Assembly: GCA_910576865.1 (NCBI GenBank)
Contig: CAJTKE010000031.1
Span: 358-13,223 of the forward strand
Source of the DNA: an uncultured Oscillibacter sp.
GTDB lineage: Bacteria > Bacillota > Clostridia > Oscillospirales > Oscillospiraceae
Length of the DNA stretch: 12,866 nt
Reading direction: 5' to 3'
Shown here: positions 1 through 9,173 of the stretch, in pieces
Position numbering within the stretch: the first letter of the stretch is position 1
How the letters are laid out: each line of letters opens with the position of its first letter
The notes under the pieces: model-generated
What the model was told of the DNA's origin: nothing
Database searches by the model: none
What the model saw: only the letters and a program-made list of their open reading frames with translations
Made by a program: the position numbers and the translations under genes

Positions 1-2308
<2,308 letters not shown>

Positions 2309-2312
<4 letters not shown>

Positions 2313-2746
2313 AAACCGTCACCATCTATACCGACGGGGCCTGCTCGGGAAACCCCGGGCCCGGGGGCTGGGGGGCCATCCTGATGTACGGGGAGCACAA
2401 AAAGGAGCTCTCCGGCGGCGAGGCCCAAACCACCAACAACCGCATGGAGCTCACCGCCGTCATCGAGGCCTTGAGCTGCCTGAAGGAGCCCTGCGCCGTG
2501 GAGCTGTGGTCCGATTCCAAATATATCATTGACGCCCTGGAAAAGGGCTGGGCCAAGGGCTGGCGGGCCCGGGGCTGGGTGAAGAGCGACAAAAAGCCCG
2601 CCCTGAACCCGGACCTGTGGGAACAGCTCCTGGACCTGCTGGAGGTCCACGACCTCCGCTGCCACTGGGTGAAGGGCCACGCCGAAAACGAGTTCAACAA
2701 CCGCTGCGACGAAATGGCCGTGGCGGAGAGCCGGAGGTTCAAATGA
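2309..2746 (+). CDS. rnhA: Ribonuclease HI
   Basis: This 145-residue protein is a complete bacterial RNase HI, which cuts the RNA strand of RNA-DNA hybrids (R-loops, primers) in the cytoplasm. All catalytic residues are visible: Asp9 in YTDGACSGNPGPGGWG, Glu47 in NNRMELTAVIEAL, Asp69 in LWSDSKYII, His124 in HWVKGHAENE and Asp134 in NNRCDEMA. The basic protrusion region (WAKGWRARGWVKSDKKP, about residues 81-97) is also present, as in the E. coli enzyme. The length is typical and there is no extra N-terminal hybrid-binding domain. The ATG lies inside the gyrA stop (ATGA), so translation is probably coupled to gyrA. The pairing makes sense because gyrase activity and R-loop formation are linked through negative supercoiling, but whether it is functional or accidental is inference. 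The reading frame also extends upstream through gyrA, but that part is a shadow with no RNase H homology. Confidence 0.97.
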
Positions 2747-2786
2747 GGCCCAACATTCATAAACTGTTTACACGGACCTCATAATT

Positions 2787-2815
2787 TTGCAAAAAGTTTC
2801 GGGTACAGTAAGAAT
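2787..2815 (+). promoter_or_regulatory. Weak candidate sigma-A promoter in the gyrA-rnhA downstream gap
   Basis: TTGCAA (2787-2792) and AAGAAT (2810-2815) are separated by 17 bp, each matching four of six consensus bases, in a locally AT-rich stretch. No gene starts between this site and the terminator at 2877-2901, so transcription from it would give only a transcript of about 80 nt. In an AT-rich gap such matches arise by chance, so this is tentative. Confidence 0.2.
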
Positions 2816-2876
2816 CAGCAAAGGGTACTCCCAGCCCGATGCGTTTTCTCCCTCCTAAAATAAACACACACGGAAG

Positions 2877-2901
2877 ACGGACCGCCAAGCGGTCCGTTTT
2901 T
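2877..2901 (+). terminator. Intrinsic terminator of gyrA-rnhA
   Basis: A perfect 9-bp stem, ACGGACCGC / GCGGTCCGT, with loop CAA is followed by five T residues (2897-2901). It lies 130 bp past the rnhA stop, an unusually long trailer. There is no T-run on the opposite strand, so it acts on + strand transcripts. It separates gyrA-rnhA from the hypothetical pair that follows. Confidence 0.9.
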
Positions 2902-2945
2902 CGTTGTCCCCTTATCATTTCCAAAAACCGGCCGATATGGTAATT

Positions 2946-2980
2946 GTAAAGGAATACAAATTTGAGAAGTAAAGGAGTAC
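2946..2980 (+). repeat. 12-bp imperfect direct repeat upstream of the 3002 gene
   Basis: GTAAAGGAATAC (2946-2957) and GTAAAGGAGTAC (2969-2980) match at 11 of 12 positions with a 23-bp period, just upstream of the ribosome binding site of the gene at 3002. This may be a regulator-binding site or a small duplication that also copied a GGAG-like ribosome binding sequence. I cannot find a convincing -35/-10 pair in this leader, so where the two-gene unit is transcribed from is unclear. Confidence 0.5.
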
Positions 2981-3001
2981 GAAAAAAGGAGTTGCCCTGA
3001 A

Positions 3002-3601
3002 ATGAGATTGGGAAGATTCGAATCGGCCGCGGCAAGCCGGGAAAGCGGCCTGCCGTTTCAGACCGCGGCCGGGACAGGGAGGGCCGGGCAGGCGCCGGCC
3101 TTCGCCGAGTACCTGGACGCGGATCTCCAGCGGCGGAAAATGCGGGAGCTGCCGCCGGACCGGGGCCTGTCCTCTGTCTACATGCAGTTCATGGACGATT
3201 ACCGGGCCTGGAAGGCCGGACAGCCGGAGGCGGTCCTGCCGGATTCCCGGGGCTGGACGGAGGAGAACCTGGACTTTCTGCGGGAGCGCTATGCCGGGGA
3301 CCTGTCCGCCTATGAGATTTACGACGCGCTGGAGACCATGGAGAAGCTGGACCTTCTCAGTGAGAAAGGAATGTCCTGCGCGGTTGGAGGACATGACATC
3401 CGGGTGGAGCTGAAGGGCGGAGTCCGCAGGGCAGACGCGGACCCGAATTCTGATGCCGCCTGGCTCCGCGGCTTTGACGAGGCCCCCATGGTGGGGTTCC
3501 GCGGCCTGGAGGATATCCTCTCCTGGGCAAAGGACTTCCGGGAGGACGATTGGCCGGATTTCATCACCCACGCCGAGGCCATGGCCCGGGGCTGGATTTG
3601 A
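3002..3601 (+). CDS. Hypothetical protein, first gene of a two-gene unit
   Basis: I do not recognise a named family for this 199-residue protein. It has no signal peptide, no membrane segment and no cysteine cluster. The N-terminal 50 or so residues are Ala/Gly/Arg-rich and look disordered (RFESAAASRESGLPF). Residues 57-75 (SSVYMQFMDDYRAWKAGQP) look helical and aromatic-rich. Residues 85-121 form a helical segment beginning WTEENLDFLRERYAG and containing E105-x2-D108-x-L110-x2-M113-x2-L116-x3-S120. The C-terminal half has FRGLEDILSWAKDF and is acidic. The start is supported by AAAAAAGGAG (2982-2991) ten bases upstream. Together with the next gene, 22 bp downstream, it forms a unit bounded by terminators on both sides. 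The same helical signature is present in the neighbour, so the two may be diverged paralogues. Codon usage matches the surrounding genes, so recent transfer is not indicated. Confidence 0.8.
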   Translation: MRLGRFESAAASRESGLPFQTAAGTGRAGQAPAFAEYLDADLQRRKMRELPPDRGLSSVYMQFMDDYRAWKAGQPEAVLPDSRGWTEENLDFLRERYAGDLSAYEIYDALETMEKLDLLSEKGMSCAVGGHDIRVELKGGVRRADADPNSDAAWLRGFDEAPMVGFRGLEDILSWAKDFREDDWPDFITHAEAMARGWI

Positions 3602-3609
3602 GATGGACA

Positions 3610-3614
3610 GGGGG
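3610..3614 (+). promoter_or_regulatory. Ribosome binding site deciding the start at 3624
   Basis: GGGGG preceded by A lies nine bases before ATG 3624. The earlier in-frame ATG at 3603 has no such sequence in front of it and would place the purine run inside the coding region, so 3624 is preferred. Confidence 0.6.
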
Positions 3615-3623
3615 AAACTTCAA

Positions 3624-4208
3624 ATGACGAACGACGTTCAATATATTGTCAACAACACGGGTATCCCCACCTCGGAATGGGGCAAGTACAAGCCGGCGGG
3701 GGTGAACCCGGACGGGCCCTCGGTGGACTTTACGGACCTTCTTTCCGGCGAAAACCAGAAGATCGCCTCCAAGCTCACCGACGGGGCGAGGAAGACCTTG
3801 CAGCGGCTGAAAAGCAATCCCAATTCCATTTCCAAGATGGAGTGGATGGACCTGATGCACGAGCTGAACGCCATGGGGGCCGTCAGCGACACGGATTATA
3901 CCTGGACGCGGGTAGATTTCCATTTTGTGCCTTTGGGGGATAAAGAGAATCCGTTTCCGCTGTCGAAGGACATGCGGGAGACGCTGCTGAGCGGCGGCAG
4001 CCAGTGGTCGGGAAACCCCTTGAACCACCTGGATCAGTGGGCCTTTTCCCTGAAAAAATGGGGCACGGAGCTGTCCTGGGAGCGGAATTTCGACGGGAGT
4101 CCCAAATACAAGGACCTCTCCCCGATTTACGATCAGGCCTCCGCCTGCGGGCGGGTGTCCAACCTGATCAAGGGCCTGCTGGCGGCGGATATCTTTGCCT
4201 CCCGGTGA
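3624..4208 (+). CDS. Hypothetical protein, second gene of a two-gene unit
   Basis: This 194-residue protein has no family I can name. It starts MTNDVQYIVNNTGIPTSEWG, and it has no signal peptide or membrane segment. Residues 51-90 form a helical region (TDGARKTLQRLK, then KMEWMDLMHELNAMGAVS) whose E73-x2-D76-x-M78-x2-L81-x2-M84-x3-S88 spacing is identical to the motif in the preceding gene. Later come an aromatic-rich strand-like stretch (TWTRVDFHFVPLG), a PLNHLDQWAFSLKKWG helix that may match the LEDILSWAKDF helix of the first protein, and a C-terminal helix ending in AADIFASR. Similar 'E..D.L..L..MG.IS' helices occur, as far as I recall, in uncharacterised clostridial proteins, but I cannot attach a function. 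The gene sits 22 bp after its partner and ends before a strong terminator, so the pair is one transcript. An alternative start at 3603 would add seven residues. Confidence 0.8.
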   Translation: MTNDVQYIVNNTGIPTSEWGKYKPAGVNPDGPSVDFTDLLSGENQKIASKLTDGARKTLQRLKSNPNSISKMEWMDLMHELNAMGAVSDTDYTWTRVDFHFVPLGDKENPFPLSKDMRETLLSGGSQWSGNPLNHLDQWAFSLKKWGTELSWERNFDGSPKYKDLSPIYDQASACGRVSNLIKGLLAADIFASR

Positions 4209-4234
4209 GGGGGGGCGGCTTTGCTTTCATAAAC

Positions 4235-4265
4235 AGCGGGACGGCGCAAGGCCGTCCCGCTTTTT
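4235..4265 (+). terminator. Intrinsic terminator after the two-gene hypothetical unit
   Basis: An 11-bp perfect stem AGCGGGACGGC / GCCGTCCCGCT with loop GCAAG is followed by TTTTT (4261-4265). It lies 26 bp past the stop of the 3624 gene and before the nadE promoter, so it insulates the two units. Confidence 0.93.
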
Positions 4266-4275
4266 CGTCCCCCCC

Positions 4276-4304
4276 TTGCTAAACCCGGACAAACAGTATA
4301 AAAT
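4276..4304 (+). promoter_or_regulatory. Sigma-A-type promoter of the nadE operon
   Basis: TTGCTA (-35, 4276-4281) and TAAAAT (-10, 4299-4304) are separated by exactly 17 bp, matching four and five of six consensus bases. The site lies just after the terminator at 4235-4265 and 36 bp before the nadE ATG, leaving a leader of roughly 30 nt with GGGAGG at 4327-4332. The short leader leaves no room for a riboswitch. An overlapping TATAAA (4297-4302) is an alternative -10 with a 15-bp spacer. Confidence 0.75.
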
Positions 4305-4340
4305 AGATCCGTCAACAATTCCATACGGGAGGTTCAAAGT

Positions 4341-6254
4341 ATGAAGGACGGATTCATCTCCGTGGCCTGCGGCGCGCCCAAGCTGCGCCTGGCGGACTGC
4401 GCCTACAACGCCGAACAGAGCTTTCAAATGATGCGCTCCGCCGAGAAGGCGGGGGCCCGTGTCCTGGTCCTGCCGGAGCTGGGCCTGACGGGCTACACCT
4501 GCGGCGACCTCTTCCACCAGGACGCCCTGCTCCGGGAGGCGGAGGAGGCCCTGAACACCGTCCTGGCCGCGACACGGAACCTGGAGGTGGTCACCGCCCT
4601 GGGCATGCCCCTGCGGGTTCACAACGAACTGTATAATTGCGCTGTGATTATACAAAAGGGAAAGATTCTCGGCGTGGTGCCCAAGACCCACCTGCCCAAC
4701 TACGGCGAGTTTTACGAGAAGCGCTGGTTCGCCCCGGCGCCGCCGGAGCCGGAGAGCCTGCCCCTGCTGGGGCGGGAGTTCGTCACCTTCGGGGCGGGGC
4801 AGGTGTTCCGGTGCGAGAACGTCCCCGGGCTGGTTTTGGGCTTTGAGATCTGCGAGGACCTGTGGTCCCCGGACTCTCCTTCCCTCCAGATGGCGAAGGA
4901 CGGGGCGGTCATCATCGGCAACCTCTCCGCCAGCAACGACGTGGTGGGCAAGGACGCCTACCGCCGCCAGCTGGTGACCATGCAGAGCGCCAAGCTCCTC
5001 TGCGGCTATGTCTACGCCAGCGCCGGGGCGGGGGAGTCCAGCGCCGACCTGGTCTTCGGGGCCCACCAGCTCATCGCCGAGAACGGGACCCTGCTGGCGG
5101 AGCGCCGTTTCGAGGGGGGCCTGCTGGTCTCCGAGATCGACATCCAGCGCCTCGCCTGTGAGCGCCGCCGGACCCAGGCCCTGGGGGCGGGGTCCGGAAA
5201 CGGGGGCTGCGAGGAGACCTTCACCCTGACGGAGGGCATCACAAAGCTGACCCGCCACGTGTCCCCCATGCCCTTCGTCCCCGAGGGGAAGGAGGACCGG
5301 GACGAGCGCTGCCGGGAGATTCTGCTGCTGGCCTCCCTGGGCCTCAAGCGGCGGCTGGAGCACACCGGGGCGAGGACCGCCGTGGTGGGCCTCTCCGGCG
5401 GGCTGGACTCCACCCTGGCGGTGCTGATCACGGGCCTCGCCATGAAGCTGCTGGACCGGCCCCTGACCGACATCATCGCCGTCACCATGCCCTGCTTCGG
5501 CACCACGGACCGGACCCGGAACAACGCCGTGGTCCTGGCGGAGCGGATGGGGGCCACCCTCCGGACGGTGGACATCGCCCAGTCCGTCCGCAGCCACTTC
5601 CGGGACATCGGCCACGACCCGGAGGACCATTCCGTCACCTATGAGAACGCCCAGGCCCGGGAGCGGACCCAGGTGCTCATGGACATCGCCAACGCCTCCG
5701 GCGGGCTGGTCATCGGCACCGGGGACCTCAGCGAGCTGGCCCTGGGCTGGTGTACCTACAACGGGGACCACATGAGCATGTACGGCGTCAACGCCTCCAT
5801 CCCCAAGACCCTGGTCCGGCATCTGGTGGGCTACCTCTCCCGGGACGGGGAGGAGCCGGAGCTCCACGACGTGCTGGAGGACATCCTGGACACCCCCGTG
5901 TCCCCGGAGCTGCTGCCCGCCGTCCAGGGGGAGATCAGCCAGCGGACCGAGGACCTGGTGGGCCCCTACGAGCTCCATGACTTCTTCCTGTACCATATCA
6001 TCCGCTGGGGCTTCGCCCCGGGGAAGGTCTTCCGTCTGGCCCAGCAGGCCCTGGGGCGGAAGTACAGCCGGGAGGTCATTCTGAAGTGGCTGAAATCCTT
6101 CTACCGCCGCTTCTTCTCCCAGCAGTTCAAACGGGACTGCGTCCCCGACGGGCCCAAGATCGGCACCGTGTCCCTGTCCCCCCGGGGCGACTGGCGGATG
6201 CCGTCGGACGCCCAGGCCGCGTTGTGGCTTGCGGAAGTGGAGAGTTTGTCATGA
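4341..6254 (+). CDS. nadE: Glutamine-dependent NAD(+) synthetase
   Basis: NadE performs the last step of NAD synthesis, ATP-dependent amidation of nicotinic acid adenine dinucleotide (deamido-NAD), here with ammonia from glutamine. The 637-residue chain has two domains. The N-terminal nitrilase-like glutaminase shows the Glu-Lys-Cys triad: Glu46 in VLPELGLTGYTCGDLF, Lys115 in PKTHLPNYGEFYEKRWF and Cys171 in GFEICEDLW. The C-terminal synthetase shows the ATP-pyrophosphatase P-loop SGGLDS (residues 352-357), FGTTDRTRNNA, and the GTGDLSELALGWCTYNGDH region that binds deamido-NAD. The length and domain order match the actinobacterial/clostridial long form rather than the short ammonia-dependent enzyme. 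The start is set by GGGAGG eight bases upstream and by the promoter in front. It is the first gene of a five-gene run, and its stop overlaps the next start (ATGA), so the GH3 lipoprotein is probably translationally coupled. Confidence 0.96.
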   Translation: MKDGFISVACGAPKLRLADCAYNAEQSFQMMRSAEKAGARVLVLPELGLTGYTCGDLFHQDALLREAEEALNTVLAATRNLEVVTALGMPLRVHNELYNCAVIIQKGKILGVVPKTHLPNYGEFYEKRWFAPAPPEPESLPLLGREFVTFGAGQVFRCENVPGLVLGFEICEDLWSPDSPSLQMAKDGAVIIGNLSASNDVVGKDAYRRQLVTMQSAKLLCGYVYASAGAGESSADLVFGAHQLIAENGTLLAERRFEGGLLVSEIDIQRLACERRRTQALGAGSGNGGCEETFTLTEGITKLTRHVSPMPFVPEGKEDRDERCREILLLASLGLKRRLEHTGARTAVVGLSGGLDSTLAVLITGLAMKLLDRPLTDIIAVTMPCFGTTDRTRNNAVVLAERMGATLRTVDIAQSVRSHFRDIGHDPEDHSVTYENAQARERTQVLMDIANASGGLVIGTGDLSELALGWCTYNGDHMSMYGVNASIPKTLVRHLVGYLSRDGEEPELHDVLEDILDTPVSPELLPAVQGEISQRTEDLVGPYELHDFFLYHIIRWGFAPGKVFRLAQQALGRKYSREVILKWLKSFYRRFFSQQFKRDCVPDGPKIGTVSLSPRGDWRMPSDAQAALWLAEVESLS

Positions 6255-7483
6255 AGAGAACGCTGTTCGCGGCCCTGCTGCTGTGCCTTCTCCTCAGCGC
6301 CTGCGGCGGGGAGACGGTGCCCCCCGCGCCGGAGGAGGAGAATCCTCCCTCCGCCGCCCCCGAGGCCCCGCCGGAGCCCGAGCCCACGCTGGAGGAGCTG
6401 GAGGAGGCGGCCCTCCGGGCCCTTATGGAGAGCATGGGCCTGGAGAAGAAGGTGGGCCAGCTCTTCTTCGTCAAGGTCCCCCTGGAGAACGCCCTGGAGG
6501 ACGTGGCCACCTATCACCTGGGGGGCTATCTCCTCTTCGGGAAGGACACCCGGGACAAGACGGCCAATGAGCTCATCCAGAATATCGCCTCCTGGCAGAC
6601 CCAGGCGGTGGAGTACGACACCGGCGTCCCTCTGCTCATCGGCGTGGACGAGGAGGGCGGGTCCGTGGTCCGGGTCAGCTCCAACTCCCGCATCCGGAGC
6701 GAGAAGTTCTCCAGCCCCCAGAGGCTGCTGAAAAAGGCGGAGGGCGAGCTCACCGCCGTGAAGGAGCAGACCCGGGAGAAGTCCATTCTTCTCAAGGCCC
6801 TGGGCTTCAACGTGAACCTGAACCCGGTGGCGGACGTGTCCACGAATCCGGGGGACTTCATGTATGACCGGACCACCGGCGGGGACGAGTCGAAGGCCGC
6901 CGCCTACGTCTACGCCGTGCTGGAGGTCCAGTTTCGGTACGGCCTGGGCAGCGTCATGAAGCACTTCCCCGGCTACGGGAACAACCGGGACACCCACAAC
7001 GGCGCCGCCGTGGACGAGCGCCCCATGGATACCTTCTGGAACCAGGATTTCGTCCCCTTCCAGTCCGGCATTGATTTTGGAAAGCGCCACCCCCTGGGGC
7101 CCGCCGTGCTGGTGTGCCACAATATTGTCAACTGCATGGACCCGGAGCTCCCGGCGTCGCTGTCCCCGGAGGTCCACCGCATCCTCCGGGAGGACCTGGG
7201 CTTTGACGGCGTGGTGATGACGGACGATCTGGACATGGGGGCGGTGAAGACCTACGCCGCCGGCGGGAACGCGGCGGTGCTGGCCCTCCAGGCCGGGAAC
7301 GATCTGGTGGTGACCACGGACTACCGGACCCAGATTCCCCGGGTCATCCAGGCCGTGAAGGACGGGGAGCTGGCGGAGTCCATCGTTGACGACGCCTGCC
7401 TCCGGGTGCTCCGCTGGAAGCTGGAGCTGGGCCTCCTGGAGCGGACGGAGGAGGGGAAGCTGGTGTCCGCGCTGGTTCCCTGA
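6251..7483 (+). CDS. GH3 family beta-N-acetylhexosaminidase lipoprotein (NagZ-like)
   Basis: This 410-residue protein is a glycoside hydrolase family 3 enzyme of the NagZ type, which in Gram-positives releases GlcNAc from muropeptides outside the membrane during wall recycling. A lipoprotein signal is clear: a basic start, a hydrophobic core and the lipobox LSAC with Cys18. A Pro/Glu-rich tether follows (about residues 23-50), and then the TIM-barrel domain. Visible motifs are GVPLLIGVDEEGGSVVRV, KHFPGYGNNRDTHNGA (residues 237-252) with the Asp247-x-His249 dyad that serves as acid/base in NagZ enzymes, and VVMTDDLDMGAV with Asp325 as the expected nucleophile. The usual FPGHG is FPGYG here, which I believe is a common clostridial variant. 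There is only the catalytic domain, as in short NagZ. The start is the ATG in the nadE stop, preceded by GGAGAG (6239-6244). The exact substrate is inferred from the family. Confidence 0.92.
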   Translation: MKRTLFAALLLCLLLSACGGETVPPAPEEENPPSAAPEAPPEPEPTLEELEEAALRALMESMGLEKKVGQLFFVKVPLENALEDVATYHLGGYLLFGKDTRDKTANELIQNIASWQTQAVEYDTGVPLLIGVDEEGGSVVRVSSNSRIRSEKFSSPQRLLKKAEGELTAVKEQTREKSILLKALGFNVNLNPVADVSTNPGDFMYDRTTGGDESKAAAYVYAVLEVQFRYGLGSVMKHFPGYGNNRDTHNGAAVDERPMDTFWNQDFVPFQSGIDFGKRHPLGPAVLVCHNIVNCMDPELPASLSPEVHRILREDLGFDGVVMTDDLDMGAVKTYAAGGNAAVLALQAGNDLVVTTDYRTQIPRVIQAVKDGELAESIVDDACLRVLRWKLELGLLERTEEGKLVSALVP

Positions 7484-7489
7484 GGAATG

Positions 7490-7496
7490 AAGGAGG
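7490..7496 (+). promoter_or_regulatory. Ribosome binding site deciding the start at 7502
   Basis: AAGGAGG lies five bases before ATG 7502. The in-frame ATG at 7487 sits only three bases after the previous stop and would swallow this sequence, so 7502 is preferred. Confidence 0.75.
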
Positions 7497-7501
7497 AACG
7501 C

Positions 7502-7984
7502 ATGGGCAGATTTGCGGGAGATTTCCGCACGGCCATCCGGGGCCCGGCCTGGGAGATCCAGAAGCTGAAAAGACTCCCCAAGCGCTGGTTTTCCAGTCTC
7601 CCGCCCCAACGGCAGACGCCGGAGGTCCTCCGTTTGAGGAACCTCCTTGTGGACGGAATGAAGGACGCGGCGGACATCTGCGGCCGCTGGTTTGGAATGG
7701 GGGATACGAGCCAGAGTGACCGGACCGCCTGCCCCCTGGAATACCTGGACTTTTTAGAGTACATCGCCCGGTCCCTGCCCGCCCTGGAGATCGCGGTGGT
7801 GGTCCGGGTCATGGAGGAGGGCAGGCCGGACCACTACAGCTCCTACTATTCCCGGGCCGGGGAGGCGACCCTCCACCCCGACGGCCTGAAAAACTGCCGC
7901 TGGACCGGCCCGGCGGACCAGGAGCCCGAAAATCCGGACTGGGGCTTCCCGCCGGAGGCGGCGGAGTGGGTCCGCTTTCAATGA
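7502..7984 (+). CDS. Hypothetical protein in the nadE operon
   Basis: I do not recognise a family for this 160-residue protein. It has no signal peptide or membrane segment. The first 40 residues are strongly basic (WEIQKLKRLPKRWF), residues 43-70 look helical (VLRLRNLLVDGMKDAADICG), and residues 79-105 give a leucine-rich helix (YLDFLEYIARSLPALEIAVVV). The last third is polar, aromatic and Pro/Gly-rich (DHYSSYYSRAGEATLHPDG, then DWGFPPEAAEWVRF), suggesting a small mixed fold. It is 18 bp after the GH3 gene and 19 bp before alaX, so it is very likely co-transcribed. Good Shine-Dalgarno placement and codon usage like its neighbours support a real gene. A possible role as a small partner or immunity-like protein cannot be judged from the sequence. 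Confidence 0.75.
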   Translation: MGRFAGDFRTAIRGPAWEIQKLKRLPKRWFSSLPPQRQTPEVLRLRNLLVDGMKDAADICGRWFGMGDTSQSDRTACPLEYLDFLEYIARSLPALEIAVVVRVMEEGRPDHYSSYYSRAGEATLHPDGLKNCRWTGPADQEPENPDWGFPPEAAEWVRFQ

Positions 7985-8003
7985 ACATGGAAAGGATACC
8001 CGT

Positions 8004-9173
8004 ATGAAAACCGAGAAATTGTATTACCAGGATGCCTGCCTCCGGGAGTTCCCCGCCGAGGTCCTCTCCTGCGAAAGCGCCGGGGAGGCCTGGAAGATCG
8101 TCCTGGACCAGACGGCCTTCTATCCCGAGGGGGGAGGCCAGCCGGCGGACCACGGCGTTTTGAAAACCGGGGGCCGGGAGGTCCCCGTCACCGACGTCCA
8201 CGAGAAAAACGGCCAAGTGGTCCACACCTGCCCCGCCCCCCTGGAGCCCGGGACCATGGTCACCGGCCTTCTGGACTGGGCCCGCCGCTTTGACCACATG
8301 CAGCAGCACTCCGGGGAGCACATCATCAGCGGCATCCTCTGCCGCCTGCACCACTGCGACAACGTGGGTTTCCACCTGGGGGCGGAGACCGTCACCATCG
8401 ACTACAACGCCGATATCTCCTGGGAGCAGGCCCTGGAGGCGGAGCGGCTGGCCAACGAAGCCGTTTGGGCGGACCGGGAGGCGGAGATCTCCTATCCCCT
8501 GCCGGAGGAGCTGGCGGCTCTGGAGTACCGGAGCAAGAAGGAGCTGACGGGCCGGGTCCGCATCGTGGAGTTTCCGGAGGCGGACCGCTGCGCCTGCTGC
8601 GGCACCCATGTGGAGCGGGCGGGGCAGGTGGGCCTCGTGAAAGTCCTCTCCTGCCAGAAGTTCCGGGAGGGGGTCCGGATCGAGCTCCTCTGCGGGGCCC
8701 GGGCCCTGCGGTATCTGGGCGGGACCTATGACCAGGCCAAGGCCATCGGCCAGAGGCTCAGCGTGAAGCCCCTGGAGGTCCTGGGGGCGGTGGAGCGTCT
8801 GGAGGCGGAGCTGGCGGCGGACAAGGCCCGGATCGCGGACCTGGAGCGGACCGCCTTCGCCGCCATCGCCGCCGAGCAGGCGGGCCGGGGGGACGTGCTC
8901 CTCTTCCAGGCCCCCATGCGGCCCGACAGCCTCCGCCGCCTTGCCGACGCGGCGGCGAAGAGCTGCGGCGGCCTCGCGGCGGTGTTCTCCGGAGAGGAGG
9001 AGCGTTGGAGCTATGCCCTGGTTCGGGCGGACGGGGCGGACATCGCCCCCCTGGTGAGGGCGCTGAACCAGACCCTCCGCGGCCGGGGCGGAGGCCGGAA
9101 CGGCTTCGCCCAGGGCGGCGTGTCGGCGGCCCGGGAGGACATCGAGAAATTCTTTCAGGAGGTGAAGCGGTGA
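8004..9173 (+). CDS. AlaX-type alanyl-tRNA editing protein (long form with DHHA1 domain)
   Basis: This 389-residue protein matches the editing and C-terminal parts of alanyl-tRNA synthetase without the catalytic core. Such free-standing AlaX proteins hydrolyse Ser- (and Gly-) tRNA-Ala in trans. Visible features are the entry segment QTAFYPEGGGQPADHG (about residues 36-51), the zinc/editing motif HSGEH (His102, His106), the second half Cys198-CGT-His202 (HxxxH plus CxxxH), a coiled-coil-like linker (about residues 255-285, EVLGAVERLEAELAADKARI), and a C-terminal DHHA1-like domain ending RGGGRNGFAQGG near residues 359-370, the expected RNA-binding glycine-rich motif. The length fits AlaX-L. Cys196 and Cys199 next to the metal ligand are extra cysteines. 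AAAGGA (7991-7996) seven bases upstream supports the ATG. The stop overlaps the next start (GTGA). Confidence 0.93.
   Translation: MKTEKLYYQDACLREFPAEVLSCESAGEAWKIVLDQTAFYPEGGGQPADHGVLKTGGREVPVTDVHEKNGQVVHTCPAPLEPGTMVTGLLDWARRFDHMQQHSGEHIISGILCRLHHCDNVGFHLGAETVTIDYNADISWEQALEAERLANEAVWADREAEISYPLPEELAALEYRSKKELTGRVRIVEFPEADRCACCGTHVERAGQVGLVKVLSCQKFREGVRIELLCGARALRYLGGTYDQAKAIGQRLSVKPLEVLGAVERLEAELAADKARIADLERTAFAAIAAEQAGRGDVLLFQAPMRPDSLRRLADAAAKSCGGLAAVFSGEEERWSYALVRADGADIAPLVRALNQTLRGRGGGRNGFAQGGVSAAREDIEKFFQEVKR
9157..9162 (+). promoter_or_regulatory. Ribosome binding site supporting a GTG start at 9170
   Basis: AGGAGG lies seven bases before GTG 9170, inside the 3' end of alaX. Together with the GTGA overlap it decides a non-ATG start for the small downstream gene, whose frame otherwise has no ATG near the start of the conserved region. 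Confidence 0.8.

Noticed and set aside
2839..2943. 34-residue ORF in the gap after rnhA
   Set aside because: No ribosome binding site, it runs through the terminator hairpin, and the product has no recognisable features.
2757..3035. - strand frame of 92 codons across the AT-rich gap
   Set aside because: No Shine-Dalgarno sequence, overlaps the terminator, leader and start of the 3002 gene, and resembles no known protein.
3603..3623. Earlier ATG for the second hypothetical gene
   Set aside because: The purine-rich site at 3610-3614 is well placed for ATG 3624 but would be inside the coding region if 3603 were used.
4227..5996. Very long antisense frame opposite nadE (589 codons)
   Set aside because: It is Ala/Gly/His/Gln/Val-rich low-complexity translation that arises from the G/C third-position bias of nadE on the other strand. 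It has no family motif and nadE is unambiguous.
6959..7006. FPGYG instead of FPGHG in the GH3 enzyme as loss of a catalytic residue
   Set aside because: The acid/base Asp-x-His dyad (Asp247, His249) and the nucleophile Asp325 are present, and Tyr at this place is, to my knowledge, a frequent clostridial variant.
6101..7609. Long antisense frame opposite the GH3 gene (502 codons)
   Set aside because: Same codon-bias artefact; it crosses the nadE end, the whole GH3 gene and the next start, and has no recognisable domain.
9005..9169. Upstream extension of the 105-residue gene inside alaX
   Set aside because: The added residues are shadow sequence from alaX. Conserved-looking sequence begins at GTG 9170 with an ideal ribosome binding site.
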